Source of the DNA: JAJDUF01 sp965238265
GTDB lineage: Bacteria; Chloroflexota; UBA11872; UBA12225; JAJDUF01
Length of the DNA stretch: 64,000 nt
Reading direction: 5' to 3'
Assembly: GCA_965238265.1 (NCBI GenBank)
Contig: OZ250185.1
Span: 3,162,001 to 3,226,000 of the forward strand
Positions 9,150-16,033 of this stretch are shown here, one piece after another. The notes under the pieces are model-generated. The model had not been told where the DNA came from. It did not search any database and saw only the letters and a program-made list of their open reading frames with translations. Numbering within the stretch: position 1 is the first letter of the stretch; every line of letters starts with the position of its first letter. Both the position numbers and the translations under genes were made by a program.

Positions 9150-9404
9150 TCACTCCGCCAGGATCGCGTTCTGCTCGCTGGCAATCGCGGCCGTTGCCGC
9201 GGCTACCGACTGCTCCCCCTTCCACACCGGCAGCAAGCCCCGTTCGTAAGCGCGTACTAGGTCGTACCACTTCGGGTGCAAGGGTAACGGCCGTGCATAG
9301 GCCAGCGCAGCGAGCGTAACGGCGCCATAGCGATCTACGAATTCGTGTAGTGGCCCAGTTTCATTTGGGAATTTAGGGACATCATCGGTGGGCAAGTGGG
9401 ACAA
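9150..9404 (-). pseudogene. C-terminal fragment of an extracellular solute-binding protein (family 1)
   Basis: 84 codons ending in GEQSVAAATAAIASEQNAIL, preceded by HLPTDD and ALAYARPLPLHPKWYDL. This is the usual C-terminal layout of sugar ABC-transporter binding proteins (LPT, then ARP.P..P.W, then a helix GE.S...A...A....NAIL). The N-terminal 300 or so residues are missing, and no permease or ATPase for such an importer is adjacent. It is read as a remnant at the edge of the accessory region. Confidence 0.5.
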
Positions 9405-9428
9405 CGGAACTGGTCACGCGGCCAAGCG

Positions 9429-9764
9429 TCATACCGCCGGCAAAGACCGCACGATCTCCACCGTGCGGACGCTGACGGTCGTCACGCGCTTCACCAAGTC
9501 GAGGATGTAGCGCGGGCTGTTGTGCTCCGCGCACCAGTCGTTCGGATCGTTGGTGATGCCGCTGGTCTTGTGCGTGCGCACCTGATAGCGGTCAAGCAGC
9601 CAGTCCAGCGCCGAGCGGGAGCCGAGTTGGTACTCGTGCGCCACTGCCGGTATTCCGGCCAGCGTGATGCCGGCGTTGTAGATGATGCGGGACTTGTCCA
9701 GGTGCGGGCGCCGCCCGGCATAGCTCATCTTCTCGACGCGATACGCGCCGGCCGCCGCCGTCAC
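9429..9764 (-). pseudogene. C-terminal fragment of a type ISP-like restriction/helicase protein
   Basis: The 111-aa frame matches the conserved end of large type ISP/predicted helicase restriction proteins: YRVEKMSYAGR, LDKSRIIYNAGITLAGIP, SALDWLLDRYQVRTHKTSG, ITNDPNDWC, PRYILDLVKRVTTVSVRTVE. These proteins normally exceed 900 residues, so this is only the tail. Upstream (towards 9800) the coding sense ends about 115 bp from the IS1595-type transposase, suggesting loss of the rest by insertion or deletion. It shows that another restriction system once occupied this locus. Confidence 0.6.
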
Positions 9765-9845
9765 GCCGGGCGGGAACTATAACTCTCAGTGTCCATTGAG
9801 CAGCAGACAACTGAGGCTGGCCTCACAACCGATCTGAGGTTGCCC

Positions 9846-9874
9846 TTGACAAGAAGCCTTACACGTGCTATACT
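9846..9874 (+). promoter_or_regulatory. Canonical sigma70 promoter; predicted leaderless transcript
   Basis: TTGACA at 9846-9851, a 17-nt spacer and TATACT at 9869-9874. The expected start of transcription, 6-7 nt after the -10 box, falls on the A of the transposase ATG (9881), so the mRNA would lack a leader. Confidence 0.7.
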
Positions 9875-9880
9875 GTAAGT

Positions 9881-10789
9881 ATGAAGATTGAGATGTCACT
9901 TCTGGGCCTCTTCCGCCAGTTCCCCGACGACGCTGCTGCCGAGGCATGGTTTATTGGCCGTCGTTGGCCGCACGGGATCACTTGCCCGCGTTGCGGTTCC
10001 GGCAACGTGCAAGAGCAAGCGGCTCACAGGTCCATGCCGCACCGCTGCCGAGGCTGTCGGCGGTACTTCTCTGTCCGCACTGGCACCTTGATGGCCGACA
10101 GTAAGCTCGGCTATCAGACGTGGGCATTGGCTCTCTTCCTGCTACAGACGGCTAAGAAGGGCATCAGCAGCGTTGCACTAGGTGAGAAGCTAGGCATCTC
10201 CCAGAAGTCAGCTTGGCACCTGGCACACCGTATCCGAGAGGCTTGGACTGGCACTGGCACTGGCACTGGCGAGCTTATGACGGGAACAGTTGAGGCAGAC
10301 GAGACATACGTGGGTGGCTCAGACAAGAGTCGGCACCTTGACCGCAAGGGCAAGATTCCCAGGATGCCGGTAGTCGGCGCTAGGGAGCGTGAGACGGGGC
10401 GCGTGTCAGCCGTTGTGATGCCAAGAGTAGACCTGATTAGGATTTACGATTGGCTGGATACCGTCGTGAGCAAGTCGGCACGACTTTTCACAGACGAGGC
10501 TAAGGTGTACGTTGGCTATCCCGTCTCCGAGCACAGAGCTATCAAGCACAAGAGCAAGCAGTACGTGGTAGGTGAGCTACACACGAACGGCATAGAAAGC
10601 ATTTGGGCCTTGCTCAAGAGAGCGTATCACGGAACGCACCATTGGTACAGCCACAAGCACATGCACCGCTACGTCAAGGAAGCGACGGCACGTTTCAACA
10701 TGAGAGAGCTTGAGACGCTAGATCAGTTGGCTCGGCTTGCATCCGGCATGATTGGCAAGAGCCTGACTTACAAGGAACTCACGGCATAG
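9881..10789 (+). CDS. IS1595-family (ISXO2-like) transposase
   Basis: 302 aa, full length for the family. An N-terminal zinc ribbon (CPRCGSGNVQ, HRCRGCRRYFSVRTGT) precedes a HTH-like segment (GEKLGISQKSAWHLAHRIRE). The ISXO2 DDE core follows: EADETYVGGSD, LFTDEAKVYVGY and a C-terminal GIESIWALLKRAYHGTHHW with FNMRE. In this family the third catalytic residue lies in the GIESxW segment. All motifs are intact, so the enzyme may be active. Base composition and codon use are visibly less GC-rich than the flanking genes. Clear terminal inverted repeats were not found by eye, so element ends are not given. The internal run TGGCACTGGCACTGGCACTGG encodes a short GT repeat. Confidence 0.93.
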   Translation: MKIEMSLLGLFRQFPDDAAAEAWFIGRRWPHGITCPRCGSGNVQEQAAHRSMPHRCRGCRRYFSVRTGTLMADSKLGYQTWALALFLLQTAKKGISSVALGEKLGISQKSAWHLAHRIREAWTGTGTGTGELMTGTVEADETYVGGSDKSRHLDRKGKIPRMPVVGARERETGRVSAVVMPRVDLIRIYDWLDTVVSKSARLFTDEAKVYVGYPVSEHRAIKHKSKQYVVGELHTNGIESIWALLKRAYHGTHHWYSHKHMHRYVKEATARFNMRELETLDQLARLASGMIGKSLTYKELTA

Positions 10790-10796
10790 CAATCCC

Positions 10797-10825
10797 TTGA
10801 CTGCCAGTCCCGCCGTCTGTATACT
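10797..10825 (+). promoter_or_regulatory. Canonical sigma70 promoter for the 56-aa ORF
   Basis: TTGACT at 10797-10802, a 17-nt spacer and TATACT at 10820-10825, followed by GGAGG at 10846-10850 and an ATG at 10855. The geometry matches the transposase promoter. Confidence 0.65.
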
Positions 10826-10854
10826 CGCAGCATAGGACTTTGCATGGAGGGATA

Positions 10855-11025
10855 ATGCCAGAGAAGAAGGACAGGCGTGATATTGACCGTGCAAGTGACA
10901 TTGACCACAGCGAATCCGGCGACAGGTGGATTGAGCCGATACCGGCTACGATGGAACAACTTGCAGACGCCATCTTTCGCGTGCCCCTCACAGACGAGAA
11001 GCCTGTAGAGCCGCAGCGCAGTTAG
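10855..11025 (+). CDS. Small hypothetical protein (56 aa) downstream of the transposase
   Basis: Not assigned to a family. The chosen ATG at 10855 follows a GGAGG Shine-Dalgarno by 4 nt; an upstream in-frame ATG at 10840 lies before the ribosome site and is rejected. The protein is highly charged at the N-terminus (MPEKKDRRDIDRASDIDHSE) and then has the segment WIEPIPATMEQLADAIFRVP, predicted as an amphipathic helix. It has its own promoter (10797-10825), and its stop TAG overlaps the first base of a 13-bp-stem hairpin. Its position and base composition suggest it belongs to the same incoming block as the transposase. Confidence 0.6.
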   Translation: MPEKKDRRDIDRASDIDHSESGDRWIEPIPATMEQLADAIFRVPLTDEKPVEPQRS

Positions 11026-11057
11026 GAGCAGCGGGAGTTTGTGGCTCCCGCTGCTCC
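11025..11057 (+). terminator. Perfect 13-bp-stem hairpin after the 56-aa gene
   Basis: GGAGCAGCGGGAG (11025-11037) pairs with CTCCCGCTGCTCC (11045-11057) around a 7-nt loop. It begins on the last base of the stop codon. There is no long T-run, so termination is inferred from position and stem strength. Confidence 0.5.
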
Positions 11058-11128
11058 TCCGAGGAGCCAGCCAGCAAGGACGCTGACAATCCGAGGGTGC
11101 CACGCCAGCGCTCGGCGGCGCAAAAACA

Positions 11129-11160
11129 AGGGAGCAGGTAGCTTGTACTACCCGCTCCCT
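11129..11160. terminator. Second strong hairpin in the 11.0-11.3 kb hairpin series
   Basis: AGGGAGCAGGTAG pairs with CTACCCGCTCCCT (12 of 13 pairs) around a 6-nt loop. Its sequence is unrelated to the neighbouring hairpins. Confidence 0.4.
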
Positions 11161-11201
11161 GTGCGGCGGCGAATCCCCGCCCGCTCCAGCGGCCGCTAGG
11201 C

Positions 11202-11233
11202 CGCGTTGTTGATTCTAACAAATCAACAACGCG
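11202..11233. terminator. Third strong hairpin (AT-containing stem)
   Basis: GCGTTGTTGATT (11203-11214) pairs perfectly with AATCAACAACGC (11221-11232), loop CTAACA, extendable by one pair. Function unknown; bidirectional terminator or protein-binding site. Confidence 0.4.
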
Positions 11234-11249
11234 CCGCTCTACTGCTCTG

Positions 11250-11283
11250 GTAGCAGCCGGTCACTAACCCGACCGGCTGCTAC
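11250..11283 (+). terminator. Fourth hairpin followed by a T-rich tract
   Basis: GTAGCAGCCGGTC (11250-11262) pairs perfectly with GACCGGCTGCTAC (11271-11283), loop ACTAACCC, followed by TTCTTTGTCTT. This is the most terminator-like member of the series. It lies 10 bp before the -35 box of the next gene and so insulates it. Confidence 0.55.
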
Positions 11284-11292
11284 TTCTTTGTC

Positions 11293-11321
11293 TTGACACG
11301 GCATCCTCGCCGTGTTATGTT
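11293..11321 (+). promoter_or_regulatory. Canonical sigma70 promoter of the CAP-domain gene
   Basis: TTGACA at 11293-11298, 17-nt spacer, TATGTT at 11316-11321. A 62-nt leader to the ATG at 11390 carries AGGGGG at 11378-11383. Confidence 0.65.
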
Positions 11322-11389
11322 ACTCCGCTTCGTGCCAGAAGCAGCACCGTCGCGCCCAGCGTCGCAACATGCTCGCTAGGGGGTTCTCT

Positions 11390-12469
11390 ATGAACAAACG
11401 TGGCTTTCTCAGTGCTTTGGCTGCCGCTACTGTAATACTCACAACTAAGCAGGCAACCGCCCATGAAGGCGTGCATGTAGGGAGCGATCTGCTCAAACAG
11501 TATGCTGTCAATCTCATCAATACACAGCGCTTCCTTCAGAAGGCAGGGCCAGGTGTCTCCTTAGGTACCAATGTAGCAGCCCAGAGACATGCTGAAGTGA
11601 TGGCCGAGCTTTGCTACAGTTCACATTGGAGCTTAGATGGGCTGAAGCCGTACATGCGTTACAGTCTTGCCGGAGGCTATCAGAGGAACGCCGAGAACGT
11701 TGCAGCACGTCACGGGTGCGTCTTGGAAGGCAATCAAGCCAACTTCAGTGGTCCGCTTGTTTCTGTTGAGAGACTGATGCGAGACCTAATGGATAGCCAG
11801 AGCCACAGAGTTACGATCCTAGATGAGTGGTGGAAGAAGGTCAACATTGGAGTTGCGTGGACTAGCTATGCCTTCATATTGGTACAACACTTCGAGACCG
11901 ACTTCGTAGAGTACCAAGAGCTGCCTCGTATCGAGAACGGATTCCTGTCCTTGAAAGGCACTGTCAAGAACGGCGCTGTCTTTCAGAGTAGAATAGAGCC
12001 TCTTGTCATTGTCACGTATGAGGAGCTACCTCCGACGATGCTCACTTTGGGGCAGTTAGGGAGAGTGCGTTCCTACTCAGGTGACAGTCGCAACGCAATA
12101 GTTGTGACAGAGCCAATCGCTGCTCAGATGAGAGAGACTATAGACTTACCTGTACAGCTCTGCACAGAGCCTAGCGACATAATGGTAACTCAGCCACCAC
12201 CTTCCACATTTGATGAGTTACGGGCTTTACGCGAAGAGGCAAGCCAGTCGTGCAACTTTGAGGAGATTGCAGTACCACTCTATCCAGCTCATGCTGAGTG
12301 GAGTAGGACTGAGACTTCCTTCTCTGTAGAGGCAGACATCAGACACTTCGTCAACCAGCACCTAAGAGGCGTGTACACTGTAAAGCTAGTAACGAGAGCA
12401 GCACCGAACATAATCTCGCAGTACTCCATCTTCCACAACATGACACCTCCCGACACCTACACTCTGTAG
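11390..12469 (+). CDS. Secreted CAP/SCP-domain protein
   Basis: 359 aa from the ATG at 11390, chosen because AGGGGG lies 6 nt upstream and a signal peptide (MNKRGFLSALAAATVILTT, cleavage after ATA) begins there. Residues about 28-165 form a CAP (SCP/PR-1) domain: LLKQYAVNLINTQRFL, QRHAEVMAEL (first His), NAENVAARHG, LMDSQSHRVTIL (second His) and NIGVAW. The C-terminal 190 residues have no recognised domain and look like a beta-rich extracellular region. CAP proteins act outside the cell, with varied roles including adhesion, lipid binding and proteolysis; none can be chosen here. Lower GC than the neighbours and an independent promoter point to transfer with the transposase block. Confidence 0.8.
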   Translation: MNKRGFLSALAAATVILTTKQATAHEGVHVGSDLLKQYAVNLINTQRFLQKAGPGVSLGTNVAAQRHAEVMAELCYSSHWSLDGLKPYMRYSLAGGYQRNAENVAARHGCVLEGNQANFSGPLVSVERLMRDLMDSQSHRVTILDEWWKKVNIGVAWTSYAFILVQHFETDFVEYQELPRIENGFLSLKGTVKNGAVFQSRIEPLVIVTYEELPPTMLTLGQLGRVRSYSGDSRNAIVVTEPIAAQMRETIDLPVQLCTEPSDIMVTQPPPSTFDELRALREEASQSCNFEEIAVPLYPAHAEWSRTETSFSVEADIRHFVNQHLRGVYTVKLVTRAAPNIISQYSIFHNMTPPDTYTL

Positions 12470-12701
12470 TGCAGTCGGAGAGCCGGTCACTCACGGGGAT
12501 AGTTACCGCCTCGTCGCGCGCGTGTATCAGCATAGGCAACTCTGACCACTCGCCCGCGGCAGGCGGGCAAAGCTCCCAACTCAGTTGCCCCACGTCGGCA
12601 CCGTTGTTCGGACAACCACGTTGCATAAAGTGGTTTACTCGCCCCGGCGCTGGCGGCGTTATCCCGTGAGTCTGCCTGCTGGCCCGGCGGCGACTGCCTG
12701 C
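12470..12701. other. Intergenic transition from the low-GC block; nothing identified
   Basis: Contains only a GCCCGCggcagGCGGGC-like inverted repeat near 12550. No gene or convincing regulatory site was seen. Confidence 0.4.
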
Positions 12702-12800
12702 GACCGCGGCCTGCTTCGACGCGCGGAGGTTGCCGACTTGACGTGGGGTGACATCAGCCGCGAAGACGACGACTCCGGGCGCGTGCTGATCACGCGCGTA
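12702..12800 (+). pseudogene. Tyrosine recombinase fragment
   Basis: The translation DRGLLRRAEVADLTWGDISRE, continuing into DDDSGRVLITR, matches the box I region (catalytic Arg, LLRRSEAAVLTWGDI) of the intact recombinase at 16034-17014 on the opposite strand. Neither the N-terminal domain nor the HxxR/Tyr motifs are nearby, so only a remnant of about 33 codons persists. Confidence 0.6.
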
Positions 12801-13143
12801 CTCGTACTGTAGTAGCTCGAGTCCTGATACTTGTGTCTGTGTCCCTCTCTACCGCCCTTTATTGTGTTCACCGGGCAGCAGGACGGGCAGCACACGGCCA
12901 GTACCGGCAGCCAGACGGCCGATTTCGACGGACAGCTCCGCTGCCTAGTGGGCTACTATTCTGCCGGTATCTCGAAAGCGAAGAGATCCGCACTGTCACC
13001 GTACAGCAAAGTTAGCTACCCCTTCTCGGATAGGGGGGGTGTCGCAGGCACCGCTCCCTCTGCTGACCGTGTTGACGTGTACGGCCAGCACACGGGCGGT
13101 AGACGGCCAGGGCGGCCGCCGCCGTCACCGGCTACGAGGTGGT
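12801..13143. other. Intergenic region, no gene supported
   Basis: Open frames occur only because of high GC. Two imperfect copies of a TGT(A)CGGCCAGCACACGG-like motif are present (near 12885 and 13078), suggesting decayed duplicated sequence. Nothing else recognised. Confidence 0.3.
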
Positions 13144-14694
13144 CTATGTCGAGGCGGGCGGCGTGGCGGGCAGGCGGTCCAGGGCCGCCGCGATGTCGGC
13201 CTGGTTGTAGCCACGCTGCCGGGCCTGTAGCAGGTCGAGCCGAGCGCGGTCATACTGGCCCAGCTCGAGGTAAGCCAGGCCCCGGTAGTAGTAGGCGAAA
13301 GTGTAGTCGAGATAGAGCCGGATGGCGTTGTCGAAGTCGGCGATGGCCTGGTCGTACTGCCCCAGCTCGAAGTAAGCCCGGCCCCGCAAGAAATAGGCAT
13401 CCGCGTCGTCGGGCGCGAGCCGGATGGCGGCGGTGAAATCGGCGATAGCCTGGTCGAAGTCACCCCGCGCAAAGTGCGCCCGCCCCCGCCAGTAGTAGGC
13501 ATCCGTATCATTGGGCGCGACGGCCAGATATGCGGTGAAGTCGGCAATGGCCTGGTCATGCTGGCCTTGCCCGCTGGCGGCCGCACCCCGGAGCAGGTAG
13601 GCGCGGCTCGTGCCCCAGCCACCGAGCCGGAGGGCGTCGTTCGCGTCCGCAATGGCGAGCGTATAGGCGCCGTTGCCCCAGTAGCCCCAGCCCCGGAAGT
13701 AGTAGGCCTGGCCCAAGTCGAACCGCGCGGCCGGCGGCAAGTCGGGGAGGACGCGGCGCCGGGCTGTGCCCCCGCGGGGATCGCTGCCGTGGGGATAGTG
13801 GCGGATAGCGCCGGTAAAGGCCGCGATGACCTGGTCGGCCGCGCCTTGGTCATAATAGGCCTGGCCCCGGTAGTAGTGCGTGTTGGCATCCTGGGGCGCC
13901 ACCGCGACGGCCTGGTCGAAGTCGGGCAGGGCGCGGTCGAGGTCGCCCTGGTCCTGGTAGACCAGCCCCCGGCCGTAATAGGCACCCCCATCACCGGGGG
14001 CGAGCCGGATGGCGGCGGTGTAGTCGGCGATGGCCTCGGCAGCGCGGCCCTGGACGGCGTAGAGGCCCGCGCGCAGGACGTAGGCATGGACCGCCGCGGC
14101 ACTGGCCGGGGCGAGCCGGATAACGGCGGTGAAGTCGGCAATCGCGTTGCTTTCGTGGTTGTTGTACGGCACCCACGTCACCCCACGGGCGAGGTACGCG
14201 GCCGCCAGGCTGGGGTCGAGCCGGATGGCGAGGGTGAAGGCGTCCATGGCGTGGCGGTAGCGTTCTGCCCGCAAGTGGTCGAGGCCCTGCACATAGGCCG
14301 CCTTGGGGGCTACCACCGGCGGGGTCGCGGCGGGCGCCGGTGGCGGGGTGGGCGCCGGTGGCGTCGGTGGCGTCGGTGGTGGTGACGTGGCCGGTGGCGG
14401 GGTGGGCGCCGGTGGCGCCGGTGGCGTCGGTGGTGGTGACGTGGCCGGTGGCGGGGTGGGCGCCGGTGGCGCCGGTGGCGTCGGTGGTGGTGACGTGGCC
14501 GGTGGCGGGGTGGGCGCCGGCAAGGTGACGGCTGGCGAGCTGGTCGCGAATGACGGCGGCGGTGACGCGACCGTCACCGTTACGGCCGCCGGGCGCCACC
14601 GATAGGGTGGATACAGCCACCAGTACAGCGCACTCCCCAGCACCGCCACCAGCAGCAGCGAGGCCCCGACTCGAAACCGCATGGCGGGAAGCAT
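13144..14694 (-). CDS. Membrane-anchored TPR-repeat protein with Pro-rich stalk
   Basis: 516 aa using the ATG at 14694 (the ATG at 14682 is also possible). The frame is open further upstream, but that part crosses a dispersed repeat and is unlikely to be coding. Layout: one TM anchor (FRVGASLLLVAVLGSALYWW), a Pro/Thr stalk of about 75 residues made of 18-aa units (core PAPTPPPATSPPPTP), then about ten tetratricopeptide units, clearest in the C-terminal half (YYWRGRAHFARGDFDQAIAD, YFLRGRAYFELGQYDQAIAD, YYRGLAYLELGQYDRA). TPR arrays mediate protein contacts, so a surface or periplasm-side scaffold is inferred. No operon partner is evident. Confidence 0.8.
   Translation of the reverse strand: MLPAMRFRVGASLLLVAVLGSALYWWLYPPYRWRPAAVTVTVASPPPSFATSSPAVTLPAPTPPPATSPPPTPPAPPAPTPPPATSPPPTPPAPPAPTPPPATSPPPTPPTPPAPTPPPAPAATPPVVAPKAAYVQGLDHLRAERYRHAMDAFTLAIRLDPSLAAAYLARGVTWVPYNNHESNAIADFTAVIRLAPASAAAVHAYVLRAGLYAVQGRAAEAIADYTAAIRLAPGDGGAYYGRGLVYQDQGDLDRALPDFDQAVAVAPQDANTHYYRGQAYYDQGAADQVIAAFTGAIRHYPHGSDPRGGTARRRVLPDLPPAARFDLGQAYYFRGWGYWGNGAYTLAIADANDALRLGGWGTSRAYLLRGAAASGQGQHDQAIADFTAYLAVAPNDTDAYYWRGRAHFARGDFDQAIADFTAAIRLAPDDADAYFLRGRAYFELGQYDQAIADFDNAIRLYLDYTFAYYYRGLAYLELGQYDRARLDLLQARQRGYNQADIAAALDRLPATPPAST
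14346..14511. repeat. 54-bp tandem repeat, three copies, coding for the Pro-rich stalk
   Basis: The landmark GGGGTGGGCGCCGG recurs with an exact 54-bp period (T at 14349, 14403, 14457 and 14511). Units differ by only a few bases. The array keeps frame (18 aa per unit), so copy-number change would only lengthen or shorten the stalk. Confidence 0.85.
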
Positions 14695-14799
14695 AGCAGC
14701 GCACCAACGCTCACTACCGGCCAGCAGCACCCCGCAGGAGTGCCCGCGCCCTCCCGTTCCCCGGCCGCGCGTGGTCCTGCAGTTCGGCACGCGCGCCGG

Positions 14800-14834
14800 C
14801 GCTGAAATCGCGCTCAGAGCGCCGTACAGCGCCC
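14800..14834 (-). repeat. Dispersed 32-35 bp repeat, copy A
   Basis: Read on the minus strand it is GGGCGCTGTACGGCGCTCTG followed by AGCGCGATTTCAG. It is related to copy B (15971-16005, plus strand) and copy C (17609-17640, plus strand), sharing the core GCTGTAYGGCGCTCTGAGCG. Confidence 0.6.
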
Positions 14835-14847
14835 GGACGGGCAGCCA

Positions 14848-15216
14848 ATGGCTGCGAGTAGGAAGAGTGCGTGCGCTTATTGCCAGTGGGCTGAGGGGGG
14901 CCATATCAGCGGCGCGGCGGGGTGTCAAGCCGAGACCGGCTTGGTGGTGCTGTGGGTCGGTGTCTTGGGGTCCGGGGCCATCGCTGGGCTGTCGCAGTGG
15001 TCTGAGCATACATCGGCAGTGGAGTACGAGAAACGCTATGGCAACGTGTACCTAGGCGGGCATCCTCAGCCGGTCGAGTGGACCACGTTCTCGCTCTCGC
15101 CGCAATCTGACCCGCTCTACTATGCCTATGGGTTTGGGTGTCCGTTCGGTACTATGGTGGAGTTGGGGCCGTTTGACAGACTAGACATGTGGCGGTCGCA
15201 CGGCTGGAAGCCTTGA
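14848..15216 (+). CDS. Small membrane protein, hypothetical (122 aa)
   Basis: No family recognised. A single TM segment (LVVLWVGVLGSGAIAGL) is preceded by a Cys-containing N-terminus and followed by an outside-type tail with WTTFSLSPQSDPLYYAYGFG. The tail is related to the next ORF (TTFSLSSRSD), and the two share 17 identical bases (ACCACGTTCTCGCTCTC at 15082 and 15494). Both end with the same CCT TGA stop context. The true start is uncertain. Coding status is supported by this paralogy, not by a ribosome site. Confidence 0.4.
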   Translation: MAASRKSACAYCQWAEGGHISGAAGCQAETGLVVLWVGVLGSGAIAGLSQWSEHTSAVEYEKRYGNVYLGGHPQPVEWTTFSLSPQSDPLYYAYGFGCPFGTMVELGPFDRLDMWRSHGWKP

Positions 15217-15334
15217 CAAGCGCCGGTCTCTGCGGTGGCATTGGGGGCAGGGTCTATCCCCGCGTGGGCGTGGGGAACCATTTGTCCCCCCACACTGAGC
15301 CACTACGCACCGTGCTGCTCGGACTAGCGGGCTG

Positions 15335-15559
15335 GTGGGGCTACATGACCTTCGGGTAATCGCCCACAGCCGGAAGCGCCTGGCTGCCGCTGTGCTGGTG
15401 CTGCTCCTGTGGACGAGCCTGACCATCTACGCCATCCTCGGCCCCGATCCGAGCCAGCGAGTGTACGACCTACCCCCCTGGGATGGCGCTGACACCACGT
15501 TCTCGCTCTCATCACGCTCAGACCGGGTTCCTGCGCCCTCAGAAATCTGGTGCCCTTGA
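15335..15559 (+). CDS. Small membrane protein, truncated paralogue of the preceding ORF
   Basis: 74 aa from a GTG. A TM segment (RLAAAVLVLLLWTSLTIYAIL) is followed by DTTFSLSSRSD, the motif shared with 14848-15216, after which similarity is lost. It is probably a decayed duplicate. No Shine-Dalgarno is obvious. Confidence 0.35.
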   Translation: MGLHDLRVIAHSRKRLAAAVLVLLLWTSLTIYAILGPDPSQRVYDLPPWDGADTTFSLSSRSDRVPAPSEIWCP

Positions 15560-15641
15560 CACGCGACCGGAGCGGTCTAGCGGCTGCCCTGGCGCTCGGC
15601 GCCCCGGTGTCGGTAGTCTCGCCCGCGAGAAGGGAGGCGCG

Positions 15642-15947
15642 ATGGACTACGTAAGGTTGGCGCGAGACTTGAAGTCAATGGGAAAGGGCTGCTTTGTCGA
15701 GCATTTCGAACTGTTCACGGATCGGCGCTTGTCACGGGCCGCCAAGGTGGCGCACTTGCAGGCGGCGACCGGGTATACGGCAAAGTCGTGTCAGACGCGG
15801 GTGAGCAAGGCGGAAACGATCATCGCCGCGGGACGGGCGCGGTCGGCGCTCGAAATGATTGTGGCTTCTGGCCGGGTGGTGCCGGCGCAGGTGCAACGGG
15901 CGCGGGAGCTACTGCGGGGTGGGCGCAAGGCAGCGGGAGCGCGGTAG
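15642..15947 (+). CDS. Small basic hypothetical protein (101 aa)
   Basis: The ATG at 15642 follows GGGAGG by 6 nt, which fixes the start; the longer frame upstream is not used. The protein is rich in Arg, Lys and Ala, with the helix-turn-helix-like stretch SRAAKVAHLQAATGYTAKSC followed by long helices (ETIIAAGRARSALEMIVASG and VQRARELL). A nucleic-acid-binding role is plausible but unproven; no family was recognised. It is followed by repeat copy B and then the convergent recombinase gene, so it may be cargo or an accessory factor of that element. Confidence 0.6.
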   Translation: MDYVRLARDLKSMGKGCFVEHFELFTDRRLSRAAKVAHLQAATGYTAKSCQTRVSKAETIIAAGRARSALEMIVASGRVVPAQVQRARELLRGGRKAAGAR

Positions 15948-15970
15948 GGTATAGGTGCCGGCGGTGCCGT

Positions 15971-16005
15971 GAGGTGCTGTATGGCGCTCTGAGCGCTGTT
16001 TCTGG
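15971..16005 (+). repeat. Dispersed 32-35 bp repeat, copy B
   Basis: GAGGTGCTGTATGGCGCTCT followed by GAGCGCTGTTTCTGG. Inverted relative to copy A; lies between the 101-aa gene and the 3' end of the recombinase. Confidence 0.6.
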
Positions 16006-16033
16006 CGCCACGACCAGGGCGCGGGCTACGCGA

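Noticed and set aside
11129..11283. tRNA or tRNA-like genes in the hairpin series
   Set aside because: No T-loop (GTTCRANYC) or D-arm pattern and no cloverleaf spacing; simple hairpins explain the pairing.
13474..14385. 303-codon plus-strand frame opposite the TPR gene
   Set aside because: The minus strand has about ten clear TPR units; the plus translation is repetitive shadow.
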